A stretch of DNA of 64,000 nt from contig DGXZ01000021.1 in NCBI GenBank assembly GCA_002396485.1, forward strand, positions 1 through 64,000, in the 5' to 3' direction. The position numbers and the translations under genes are program-made. The notes beneath the pieces were generated by a model. It was not told the DNA's origin, ran no database searches, and worked only from the letters and a program-made list of their open reading frames with translations. The DNA is from Spartobacteria bacterium UBA5019. Its GTDB lineage: Bacteria > Verrucomicrobiota > Verrucomicrobiia > Chthoniobacterales > Terrimicrobiaceae. This document shows positions 8,225 through 17,183 of this stretch, piece after piece. Numbering within the stretch: the first letter of the stretch is position 1; every line of letters starts with the position of its first letter.

Positions 8225-9808
8225 CTATTTGGTTTTTCCATCCACCGCAACGAACTGATAGCCAAGTGCCTTGAGGCCGTTAACGGTCTCGGTCAGATAA
8301 GTCGGGTTTAGATACCAGTGGAAGTAGAATCCGGCCCAGCCATCGCGCACGACTTTAAGGGCTTGAGCGCGACGAATCAGATCCGTCGGCAATACCGGCA
8401 CACCATCGTCACCATTGGGATCGGGGTAGCCGATCGTTTCGGGGATGCGCTTGATGCCATAGGTATCGCGATAGACGAATGGCGAATTGAACTCATCGGC
8501 CTGTGTTCCACCTGAGGAATTTGTGACGAAGAAAATCGCCCGATCACAGGCAAACGGATAGAGTGCCGCGAAGACCTTGTAGTCAACCGGCGACGCGATG
8601 TAGTGTGGCGTGAGCCAGCCGATCGGCGTGAATCCTGCATTTTTGAGGATGTTTTGCCCTTGCAAGATACGGTTTTTCGCCCAAGTCGCGCTGTCTCCGG
8701 GCACAGGGCCGACATAGGATATTTTATTCGTTGCATCCAGAGTAATACGATAGAATTCATAGTCTTCACCGCTCACTCCGCTGTAGGGGTTCAACAATCC
8801 ATCGACTTGGTGTGTTGTGCCATGCTGGAGGATCTGCCCACCCGCAGATACCCAGACCTTCAGCTCTTTTCCAACCGTGGAATTCGCTGTCAGGTTGAGT
8901 TTCACGGGCACTCCGTTGTTATAGACTCCCATCCAATCGCGATATATTGGAATGGCAGAAATCAGGAACGGCACTTTGAGAGCCTTGACCGCCGTTGTGA
9001 TGGCCTTCAAGCTTGCCCCGTCGCTCTCACGCGAAACATCCTCCACGCGGAAGTAGGCACGATGGGTTTCCGGGTGGTTGATGCCGAGCATGTCGTGCAA
9101 GAGATCTGCAAATACGAGCGAGCGGTTCTCAAACGAAGTCGAAACCACAGGCATATCGGCTACGAACCAGAAGTTCCCGCTTTGGACGATGTAGGGCCAC
9201 TCCACGCCGATGGCATCCACGGCTTTCGCATGAACTTTTGCAAGGTTGGGATCAAGAATCTGCACGTGATTCAAGCCGGGATCCCAGACCTCTTTCTTGA
9301 GATCTGTATTTTTATAAACAACCTTCGGATGATTCTCCGGAGCGTAATTTAAAAACTGGAATCCATATTTGCCAACGAAGAGCGGATCATTCCATGCGTA
9401 TCTCCACAGGTTGAACCCCGCCCAAACGAATGGCTTCGTATTGGAATTCAAATCCGCCTGAAATACAGGTGAGAGCGCCTCCTCAGTGTAAGTAGACCCC
9501 AGATAAAAGGTCGCATCGTATTTGGCCAAATCGCCGATGAGGTATTGGCCCAGCGGTTTTTTGGTTATTTTGGACTCGAAGTGCGCCAAGAGGTTTTCCA
9601 ACTTGAGAGCATACATGCCACCGAGCCATCCCCAAGTGCCGGTGTCATCGTATAGAATCAGGACATTTGGCACCGGTGGGAGCGGTGCCGTTTGACTGTA
9701 GCCACGAACTGGAGCAACCAAAAAGGCCGCAATGATCATGACACCAATAAGACAACGACTTCTACCCCAAAAGGTGTAATCGTTTTTGTTGTGTGTTGAA
9801 GTTTTCAT
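8225..9808 (-). CDS. Secreted DUF2334 (YdaL-like) polysaccharide-deacetylase-fold protein
   Basis: A 527-residue protein with a long N-terminal leader (charged residues, then LIGVMIIAAFLVAPVRGYSQ), so exported. PNVLILYDDTGTWGWLGGMY begins a glutamine-amidotransferase-like N-terminal part. The second half carries YFRVEDVSRESD, QILQHGTTHQVDG, GWLTPHYIAS and DGWAGFYFHW, the Asp/His pattern of the DUF2334 deacetylase fold seen in YdaL-type proteins (often near exopolysaccharide genes). The substrate is unknown. It stands alone; the base composition looks more AT-rich than most neighbours, and a transposase remnant sits downstream, so acquisition by transfer is possible. Confidence 0.75.
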   Translation of the reverse strand: MKTSTHNKNDYTFWGRSRCLIGVMIIAAFLVAPVRGYSQTAPLPPVPNVLILYDDTGTWGWLGGMYALKLENLLAHFESKITKKPLGQYLIGDLAKYDATFYLGSTYTEEALSPVFQADLNSNTKPFVWAGFNLWRYAWNDPLFVGKYGFQFLNYAPENHPKVVYKNTDLKKEVWDPGLNHVQILDPNLAKVHAKAVDAIGVEWPYIVQSGNFWFVADMPVVSTSFENRSLVFADLLHDMLGINHPETHRAYFRVEDVSRESDGASLKAITTAVKALKVPFLISAIPIYRDWMGVYNNGVPVKLNLTANSTVGKELKVWVSAGGQILQHGTTHQVDGLLNPYSGVSGEDYEFYRITLDATNKISYVGPVPGDSATWAKNRILQGQNILKNAGFTPIGWLTPHYIASPVDYKVFAALYPFACDRAIFFVTNSSGGTQADEFNSPFVYRDTYGIKRIPETIGYPDPNGDDGVPVLPTDLIRRAQALKVVRDGWAGFYFHWYLNPTYLTETVNGLKALGYQFVAVDGKTK

Positions 9809-9930
9809 AGTTTGACTTTCTAACTCAACTTCGTCCTTTGGCTTGAAGACGCGATGGGGTGATGACCTTTAGCACAACTAGAAAGGCGCGAGGCTTGCCG
9901 CAGGCGTCGATGGCAGGGATATTCGGCGGG

Positions 9931-12135
9931 ATGTTTGTGAGAGTGCTACCTGACCAAGCCGCTGGGCGAATGCTGGATTACAGCGTTCCTGAGCCTATGC
10001 AGGCAGCTGTTGGGATCGGTTCCAGGGTGCGTGTGCCCGTGAGGACGCGACTTCTACCTGGGACGGTGATTGAAATTTTGGAGAAATCAGAATTTTCCAA
10101 GGTGCGTGACATAGCATCGCTCCTCGATGAGAAGCCCATGATCCGTCCGTCGCTGTTGGAATTGGCGCGTTGGATGAGTGACTACTACTGCTGTCCGCTC
10201 GAAACGGCCGTGCGGAGTGTGCTGCCGGTCGCAGTCAGGGACGGGAAAGTCGGTGCAAAAAAGCAGAATACGGTTCGGGCCGCGAGGGCGTTCACCGAGG
10301 AGGACTTTGAAGCGATCGCCCGCCGGGCCCCGCGTCAGGCGGATGCGCTGCACGTGCTGACGGATGAGCCAATACTGGTTACGGAGGCGGCAACGAAAGC
10401 GGGTGTCCATGAGAGTGTTTTCCGCACCTTGGAAAAAAACGGCCTGGTTGTCATTGAGGCCTCGGTGATTTCCAGAAATCCTTATTCCGAACGCTTTGTG
10501 GCCGGGGCTGAACTGACTCTCAATGCCGAGCAGGAGGCCGCGATGAAGGTTGTGGTCGAAACCATGGCCAAACCCGAGAAGCCGATCTTGCTCTTCGGTG
10601 TGACCGGCTCAGGGAAAACGGAAATCTATCTGCGCGCCATCCGGCATGCGGTAGACACCGACCGAACGGCTCTGGTGCTGGTTCCAGAGATTGCTCTCAC
10701 GCCTCAAACGGTGGAGCGCTTCAAGTCCCGCTTCGCTGAGATGCAGGACCAGATTGCCGTGCTGCACAGCCATCTCTCGGAAGGAGAACGGCACGACGAA
10801 TGGCACAAAATCCACAGTGGCACGGCGAGAATCGTGATTGGCGCGCGAAGTTCGATTTTTGCTCCGATCGAGAACCCCGGAATCATCATCGTCGATGAAG
10901 AGCATGAAAATTCCTACAAACAGGACGAGGCACCGCGCTACAATGCCCGCGACATGGCTGTGCTGCGCGGCAAGCGTGAAGGCGCGGCCGTTCTGTTGGG
11001 AAGCGCGACGCCATCCCTCGAAAGCTGGCACAATGCCCAGTCGGGAAAATACCAACTCGTGCGTCTCGACCAGCGGGTGGATGACAAAAGCATGCCGGTC
11101 GTGAGGGTCACCGATCTGCGGCGTCCCACGCGGAACGATCCGGAGGGCGGCATTCTCTCGCGTGCCCTGCGCGAGGCTGTGGAGGGGCGAATCGCCAAGG
11201 GCGAACAGACGATTCTTTTTCTGAATCGCCGGGGGTTTTCCACCTCCATGATCTGCGAGGCATGTGGCCATGTGTGCCAGTGCCCCGACTGCAGTGTTTC
11301 CTTGACCTACCACCGCGCCGCAGAACGCTTGATGTGTCATATTTGTGGACATAGCAGTCGCGCGCCGAAGACCTGCCCGAAATGCTCGGATCCAAAAATC
11401 CGATACTCGGGAACCGGCACGCAAAAGGTCGAGGAGGCACTGAAACGCATCTTCCCGAAAGCCCGCATCGCCCGAATGGATGCCGACTCCATGACGCGTA
11501 AGGAGGCTTACCGTGAAACACTCGGAGCTTTTAAAGAAGGCCGCATCGACATCCTCCTCGGCACGCAAATGATCGCCAAGGGACTCCATTTTCCGAATGT
11601 CACGCTTGTGGGAATCGTGAATGCCGACCTCGGCCTGCACATCCCGGATTTCCGTGCTGGCGAGCGGACATTCCAACTCCTCACGCAGGTTGCGGGGCGC
11701 GCAGGTCGGGGCGAGATGGAGGGCGAGGTGTATGTGCAAACATTCACGCCCTTCAGCCCCTCGATCCAGTTTGCAAGGCATCATGATTTCGAGGGGTTCA
11801 TGGAGCAGGAAATGGAATTCCGGAAACGCTTCGACTACCCGCCATTCGGCCGGATGGTGATGATCACGCTGCGTGGCGCAATGCGTGAGCGCGTGGAGTT
11901 TTCAGCTCAAACGCTCTCACGGAAACTGAAAGCCGCAGCGCCAGCGGGTGTCGTGACAGGTGAGGGTGTGCCTGCCCCATTGGAAAAGGCAAAGACTTAC
12001 TATCGTTTTCAAGTCTCGCTGCGCGGCCCCTCCTCGCTTCAGCTCTCGCGTCTCGCGCGCGCGACACTTGATGCCCTGCCAATGCCCGAGGATGTTTTTG
12101 TCGCGGTGGACGTCGATCCGTTGCACCTTATGTGA
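9931..12135 (+). CDS. priA: Primosomal protein N' / replication restart helicase PriA
   Basis: This 3'-5' helicase reloads the replisome at stalled forks. From ATG 9931 the protein is 734 residues: an N-terminal DNA-binding domain (MFVRVLPD, DYSVPE), Walker A GVTGSGKT (223-230), Walker B DEEH (322-325), and the zinc module with paired cysteines (CEACGHVCQCPDC, CHICG, CPKC). It ends with helicase motifs including GTQMIAKGLHFPNVTLVG and AGRAGRGE. The frame extends upstream to a GTG at 9859, but family N-termini begin as at 9931. The stop overlaps a GTG of the next frame; PriA leads a co-directional run through to the helicase at 19.5 kb. Confidence 0.95.
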   Translation: MFVRVLPDQAAGRMLDYSVPEPMQAAVGIGSRVRVPVRTRLLPGTVIEILEKSEFSKVRDIASLLDEKPMIRPSLLELARWMSDYYCCPLETAVRSVLPVAVRDGKVGAKKQNTVRAARAFTEEDFEAIARRAPRQADALHVLTDEPILVTEAATKAGVHESVFRTLEKNGLVVIEASVISRNPYSERFVAGAELTLNAEQEAAMKVVVETMAKPEKPILLFGVTGSGKTEIYLRAIRHAVDTDRTALVLVPEIALTPQTVERFKSRFAEMQDQIAVLHSHLSEGERHDEWHKIHSGTARIVIGARSSIFAPIENPGIIIVDEEHENSYKQDEAPRYNARDMAVLRGKREGAAVLLGSATPSLESWHNAQSGKYQLVRLDQRVDDKSMPVVRVTDLRRPTRNDPEGGILSRALREAVEGRIAKGEQTILFLNRRGFSTSMICEACGHVCQCPDCSVSLTYHRAAERLMCHICGHSSRAPKTCPKCSDPKIRYSGTGTQKVEEALKRIFPKARIARMDADSMTRKEAYRETLGAFKEGRIDILLGTQMIAKGLHFPNVTLVGIVNADLGLHIPDFRAGERTFQLLTQVAGRAGRGEMEGEVYVQTFTPFSPSIQFARHHDFEGFMEQEMEFRKRFDYPPFGRMVMITLRGAMRERVEFSAQTLSRKLKAAAPAGVVTGEGVPAPLEKAKTYYRFQVSLRGPSSLQLSRLARATLDALPMPEDVFVAVDVDPLHLM

Positions 12136-12143
12136 CTGCTAAG

Positions 12144-14543
12144 ATGAAGGTTCATCCGATTGTCTATTTTCTTTTCAAGTCCATGGTGCGATTGGCACTG
12201 GTGCTGATCTTTATCGGCATACCGGCGGCTGTATTTTATCAACGCGTCCATGGGATCGGATTTGGTGCCAAGGAGGCCCTTGGTCAGGCGCTAAGCAGTC
12301 CAACTCTCGAAGTCAGTATCGGCCATCTCTCCATCAATCCGTTCATGGGACTTGTAGCGAAGAATGTTCGAGTCCAGGAACGCGGCAACAACGCCAGAGC
12401 GTTGGCGTCTATCAACCAAGTCGCGATCTCCATCAGCCTGGGCGAACTCATGCTGCGGCGTGTCGTTGTGGACAGCCTGTCGCTCAGGGAAGCTGACGCA
12501 TCCATTCCGCTCCCGAATTCGCCGGACGACCGCCGCGTTACAATCAAGGGCATCAATGCCGAAATCATTCTCTTGGGAGACAGCATGCGCGTGAGTTCCT
12601 TTGCCGCAACGATCGAAGGCATACGCATTCTATTAACCGGAGAGGTCCAAAATCCCTTCGCTTTGCAGATGCCGGAGCATGGTAAAAATCCCAATCCCCC
12701 GGGGCAGAATGCGCCATTTGAAAAAGTCCTCAGGTTCCTCTCAGAAACATCTTTTCCGCGCGGGGAACCACTCATTCAAGGCACCTTCGAAATGGATGCT
12801 GCTCATCTCGAGTCCTTGAAATTCCCGGATTTTTCGATCACCTGCCCGATGCTCAACAGGAAGGGGGTGTCGTTTTCCGACCTTAAAATCCAGGGTGAAT
12901 ACACAGACGGCAGGCTTCGTCTGCCGATTATCCAAATCAAGGATGCGGTCGGCATCCTTCAAGCGTCTGGCGAGTGGGAGAGAGACACAGCCCAGGCCAA
13001 GCTCTCCATTCGAGCGAACCTCAACCCGGCTCCCATTATGAAATCCTTCGCCGATTCGGATCATCCAAGAGAGGAACCACATTTCCAAGGCGCTCCACAA
13101 TTTGAAGTCGAAGTAACAGCCGATTTCACAAAAGCCAATGCAGGGCTCCTTGTGACCGGCAGTCTCCTCGCCCCGGGCATCACCTACAAGGGAACCGAAC
13201 TTCGCGAGGTTGGATGCAGTTTTGCGTGGGCGGATCAATGCCTTCATGTGCGAGACATTTCATTTCAAGCCAAACGAGGATCTTTTGCGGGCAACCTTTG
13301 GATTGCCCCTGGCGATTTTCGTCTTCAGGTTCAGACCACGATTCCCCCGACGGATCTCAGTCCAATGCTGGATGGTCCGACACGTGAGTTTTTGGATAAA
13401 ATGCAAATCGCAGAGCTCCCGGAGATTTCCCTCTCACTCCGTGCGCCGAAGCTCGATTTTGCAGCCGTGAAGGGAACGGGGCACCTGAAACTCGGCCGCA
13501 CCGCCATGCGAGGGGCTTGGATCGACTCCGGCACTGCGGATCTCGAGATCGCCGACAGCTGCGTGAATTATAAAAACATCGTCATCCTCACAGGTCCAGG
13601 TAAGGGGACAGGGTCTTTTGCCTACGATGTCGGTCGGCAGGAGGTCCGCTTGGAAAACATCCGATCCACGCTCATTCCCTACGAAGTGTTGATGTGGATT
13701 GATCCAAACGTCGCAAAGACAATCAGCCCCTACCGGTTTCGCTCGAATCCGAATGTTGCCGTGCAGGGCAAGGTTCACATGAAACTGGCAACGAAGAACA
13801 ATTTATCCATACAAGTCGAGTCACCGGACGGTATGGATTACGATTTGCTCGGAAAGACGCTCTCATTTGGCAAAACCTCGGCGAAGGTTCTCGTCATTGG
13901 AAACAAGGTGGACGCCAGCGTCACGCGCGCCCCGCTCATGGGTGGCGAAGTCACACTGAACGCCGATGTCTCGATCGATCCGAAGGCTCCATTTTTCACT
14001 GCCGATGTGCAGTTGGAGCGTGTGAACTTTTCAAAGCTCACCAAGCTTTATTTCAACTACGACGACTCGAAAGGCGTGGTCAGCGGGAGATACAACTTCA
14101 AAACCCGAATGGGGCAGGAAGAGCTGATGACAGGAAATGGCAGTATCCGCATCGAAGATGGCAATGTGTTTGCGATCCCAACACTCGGCCCGTTCTCAAG
14201 CATCATCGGCGCGATTCTGCCTGGTGTGGCCTACAATACGGCACGGCTTGCCACGGCGGATTTCACGGTCGCAGACAAGAAGGTCAGTACAAAAAACATC
14301 GAGATTGTGGGCAGTGGATTTTCGATGTTCGGTAATGGCGACATTTACTTTCTCACGGGCAAACTTGACATGGATATGAGACTGAACGCCCAAGGAGTTC
14401 CGGGAATTGTCTTTTTTCCAGTCAGCAAGCTTTTCGAATACCACTCGAATGGAACATTCTCAAACCCTGGATGGTCTCCCAAAATCATTACGCGAATACC
14501 AGTTTTTGGTGGTGCGAAAAAGGCCGAAGACCGCAATCCATGA
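12144..14543 (+). CDS. AsmA-like envelope protein
   Basis: A 799-residue protein anchored by one N-terminal membrane segment (about 9-32, LVLIFIGIPAAVFYQ), with the rest predicted in the periplasm. The body is rich in beta-strand patterns, and the C-terminus has the AsmA hallmark (GNGSIRIEDGNVFAIPTLGP, then a region ending DMDMRLNAQG), placing it near the AsmA/TamB group of bridge-like lipid-transport proteins. The exact role is inferred. ATG 12144 is chosen over GTG 12132, which overlaps the priA stop. It ends in an ATGA overlap with the methyltransferase gene. Confidence 0.7.
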   Translation: MKVHPIVYFLFKSMVRLALVLIFIGIPAAVFYQRVHGIGFGAKEALGQALSSPTLEVSIGHLSINPFMGLVAKNVRVQERGNNARALASINQVAISISLGELMLRRVVVDSLSLREADASIPLPNSPDDRRVTIKGINAEIILLGDSMRVSSFAATIEGIRILLTGEVQNPFALQMPEHGKNPNPPGQNAPFEKVLRFLSETSFPRGEPLIQGTFEMDAAHLESLKFPDFSITCPMLNRKGVSFSDLKIQGEYTDGRLRLPIIQIKDAVGILQASGEWERDTAQAKLSIRANLNPAPIMKSFADSDHPREEPHFQGAPQFEVEVTADFTKANAGLLVTGSLLAPGITYKGTELREVGCSFAWADQCLHVRDISFQAKRGSFAGNLWIAPGDFRLQVQTTIPPTDLSPMLDGPTREFLDKMQIAELPEISLSLRAPKLDFAAVKGTGHLKLGRTAMRGAWIDSGTADLEIADSCVNYKNIVILTGPGKGTGSFAYDVGRQEVRLENIRSTLIPYEVLMWIDPNVAKTISPYRFRSNPNVAVQGKVHMKLATKNNLSIQVESPDGMDYDLLGKTLSFGKTSAKVLVIGNKVDASVTRAPLMGGEVTLNADVSIDPKAPFFTADVQLERVNFSKLTKLYFNYDDSKGVVSGRYNFKTRMGQEELMTGNGSIRIEDGNVFAIPTLGPFSSIIGAILPGVAYNTARLATADFTVADKKVSTKNIEIVGSGFSMFGNGDIYFLTGKLDMDMRLNAQGVPGIVFFPVSKLFEYHSNGTFSNPGWSPKIITRIPVFGGAKKAEDRNP

Positions 14544-16063
14544 AGACCGCCAGAACAAACGCAGCCAAGGATCTCTACAAGCAGCTCAGGTGCCTCACAT
14601 GGGAGCAGCTCTGGATGGAACATGTGCTGGCCTTCAATCAGGGCGATCAGACCTCGCGTTCTCAAAATGCGGGCCTGGTCCGTGCCGTGGGAGTTGTCTT
14701 CTCGGAGACAGGTCCGCGCTCACAAAAAAATGACGTCGCGACTTGGCTTCGGTCACTCCTGCAGGATTCCGACGAAAAAATTCGTCGTTATGCGATGGCT
14801 GCCCTTCCAAAGATCGGAGCAGAATCCGCAGATGAGGACGCGCTTCTTGAAATCCTTCGAAAAGCCAATCCGCCCGAAAGGGAAATGAAATACCTCGCCC
14901 GTGCCCTGGATAAAATAGGTGGTAAAGCCACGCTTGAAGTTATGGGAGGGCTACCCGGGCAGACAGCCCTGAAAGTCAAAGCCAGCCTCGCGCGGGAGGC
15001 CGCTCCCTCGGAGATCCGCTTGGATGAGGTGGTGGAGTCTTTTGCAGGTTTTCAGATTCACCTGCGCGGTCGACGGGGACTTGAGAGATTCGTCCGACAG
15101 GAACTGGAGGCATCGCCTCAGGCACGGCGACTTTTCGACTTTAGGAACTCACGACCTGGATTGGTCGAAATTGCACCTCAATCCGCTTTCCGTCTCTGCG
15201 ACCTGTTATCCCTCCGTTGCTTCGGAACCCTCGCGTTTGTTCTGGGAATGATCTCCAAGCCTGATGCGGCGGAAATCGCCGCACTCATCACAGCCTCCCC
15301 GGTTCGTGGTCTTTTCACAAAACTCACACAGGGAGCCATTCGCTATCGTCTGGAATTCCCATCCCTTGGTCACCAGCGGGGACTGGTTCGCGATATCGCC
15401 AATCAGGCTTATGGATTGTGCCCGGATATTCTCAACGACGCCCGAAGCGCTCCCTGGGCTGTCGAGATCCACCCGTATGGAGGTCAATTTTCTGTCGAAC
15501 TCCGCCCCCGATTTTCGCCGGACCCACGCTTTTCATACCGCAGGCTAGATGTCCCGGCGGCCTCACATCCACCGCTGGCCGCCTGCATGGCCCGCCTTGC
15601 GGGAAATTCCGGTAGCGATGTTGTCTGGGATCCCTTTTGCGGTTCGGGCTTGGAATTGATCGAACGCGGACGGCTTGGAGGTGTGCGAAAACTCCTCGGC
15701 TCGGACCGGAGCGCCGAGGCGATTGACATCGCCGGATCCAACCTGGCTGCTTCCGGTCTTCGGGTGGTGGCGGATTTTTTCCATGGAGATTTTCGGAGTG
15801 CCTGCGTTGCACCAAATTCCATAACTCAAATCATCAGCAACCCTCCTATGGGGCGCCGGGTTCCGATTCCCAACCTTCAGGGTCTTATTAGCGATCTTCT
15901 TCATACAGCCGCAAGAGTCCTCCAGCCCGGCGGTGTGCTCGTTTTTGCAAACCCGATCTCAACTCGATCTTTAAACCCGCGTCTCAAGCTGGACATGACG
16001 CAACGCATCGATCTAGGAGGCTTCGATGTCCAGATTGAACGCCACATCAAAGACCATCGATGA
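14540..16063 (+). CDS. HEAT-repeat plus RlmL/Trm14-like RNA methyltransferase
   Basis: A 507-residue protein. The N-terminal third (about 1-140) contains paired-helix repeats resembling HEAT/ARM (SQKNDVATWLRSLLQDSDEK, RRYAMAALPKIGAES). The middle (150-330) resembles the ferredoxin-like/THUMP region of RlmL-type enzymes (HLRGRRGLERFVRQEL). The C-terminal Rossmann MTase has VVWDPFCGSGLELIE (SAM motif I) and NPPMGRR (catalytic NPPY-like motif IV, with Met in place of the aromatic residue). It probably methylates RNA. ATG 14540 overlaps the AsmA-like stop; the stop overlaps the next start (ATGA). Confidence 0.75.
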   Translation: MKTARTNAAKDLYKQLRCLTWEQLWMEHVLAFNQGDQTSRSQNAGLVRAVGVVFSETGPRSQKNDVATWLRSLLQDSDEKIRRYAMAALPKIGAESADEDALLEILRKANPPEREMKYLARALDKIGGKATLEVMGGLPGQTALKVKASLAREAAPSEIRLDEVVESFAGFQIHLRGRRGLERFVRQELEASPQARRLFDFRNSRPGLVEIAPQSAFRLCDLLSLRCFGTLAFVLGMISKPDAAEIAALITASPVRGLFTKLTQGAIRYRLEFPSLGHQRGLVRDIANQAYGLCPDILNDARSAPWAVEIHPYGGQFSVELRPRFSPDPRFSYRRLDVPAASHPPLAACMARLAGNSGSDVVWDPFCGSGLELIERGRLGGVRKLLGSDRSAEAIDIAGSNLAASGLRVVADFFHGDFRSACVAPNSITQIISNPPMGRRVPIPNLQGLISDLLHTAARVLQPGGVLVFANPISTRSLNPRLKLDMTQRIDLGGFDVQIERHIKDHR

Positions 16064-17181
16064 GCTTTTTTAATCCCATTCCGAAATTCCGTATAGGAGC
16101 CTGCATCGTCTTGTTCTTGCTTGCCTCGGCCACCGCGCAGGATGCCGAGAAAGCGAAGGTTTTTTATGCGATGGAAACATCATCGCTCGCCCAAGACCGG
16201 AGACCCAATCCCGCAGTCGTCCGGCGCATGGTGGACAACCTGGTGTGCGCCGCCACTGGCAAACCCAACCCCGCCGAGGCATGGGCCTCGCTTGTGAAGG
16301 CAAGCGACCGTGTGGGCATCAAGGTTGCCGCATCGGGTGGCGTGGTGAGTGGAACACATCCTGCCGTGGTCAAAGCCATCGCCACAGGTCTCATTTCCGC
16401 AGGTGTGCAACCGTCAAACATCGTCGTCTGGGATCGCAACCTCGATGACCTCCTTGCAGCCGGCTACTCGCGTAATGATCCTCTTTACCGACTGAGGTGG
16501 GTCGATACAGCCACAGGCTATGACAAGAAATCTCAACTCACCGCACCCGTCATAGGCCGCCTGATCTGGGGGGACAGTGCATTTGGCGATCGCACGAGCT
16601 CGCGGATGGAAGACATGCTCGGCGGTGGGGAGCAACTCAGCAGCACGAGCTACTACGCCAAGGTTCTCAGTCAGGAAGTGGACAAGGTCATCAATGTTCC
16701 CTCCCTCACAGACAGCTTCCTGACCGGTGTGAACGGGGCGCTGGCAAATATGACGCTCCCCAATCTCGACAACTGGCGACGATTCACTCGATCGCCGGAT
16801 TTCGGCGATCCCTATCTCGCGGAAATCTATGCGGATGCCATGATTCACGGCAAAGTCGTTCTCACAATTCTCGATGCCCTCATGCTGCAATATGCTGGCG
16901 GCCCCTTTCCCAACCCTGGATTCCTCACCGAGCACCACACCCTTTTTGTGAGCCGCGACCCCGTGGCGATTGATGCCACGGCCGTGCGGCTGCTGAACGA
17001 AAACCGCATGCCTTCACGGCTCCCCGCGCTGGATAAAATGACACTCTGGTTGCAAAGCGCCTCAGCGATCAACCTCGGAAAGAATCGCGAAGAAGACATC
17101 GAACTCATCCGCATCGGGGCACGACCGGAACCACCAGTTGGCTTCAAACAATCAGCCCCGCCACAACCCGGGGCGCGCTGA
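16060..17181 (+). CDS. Exported DUF362-domain protein
   Basis: A 373-residue protein with a signal peptide (IGACIVLFLLASATAQ, cleaved near residue 27). DUF362 features are DRVGIKVAASGGVVSGTHPA, INVPSLTDSFLTGVNGALAN and FVSRDPVAIDATAVRLL. The family is uncharacterised; some members accompany ferredoxins, but no CxxC iron-sulfur motif is visible here. Its start overlaps the methyltransferase stop by four bases, and the helicase follows after two bases, so all three are probably on one transcript. The functional link between them is not evident. Confidence 0.8.
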   Translation: MSFFNPIPKFRIGACIVLFLLASATAQDAEKAKVFYAMETSSLAQDRRPNPAVVRRMVDNLVCAATGKPNPAEAWASLVKASDRVGIKVAASGGVVSGTHPAVVKAIATGLISAGVQPSNIVVWDRNLDDLLAAGYSRNDPLYRLRWVDTATGYDKKSQLTAPVIGRLIWGDSAFGDRTSSRMEDMLGGGEQLSSTSYYAKVLSQEVDKVINVPSLTDSFLTGVNGALANMTLPNLDNWRRFTRSPDFGDPYLAEIYADAMIHGKVVLTILDALMLQYAGGPFPNPGFLTEHHTLFVSRDPVAIDATAVRLLNENRMPSRLPALDKMTLWLQSASAINLGKNREEDIELIRIGARPEPPVGFKQSAPPQPGAR

Positions 17182-17183
17182 TA

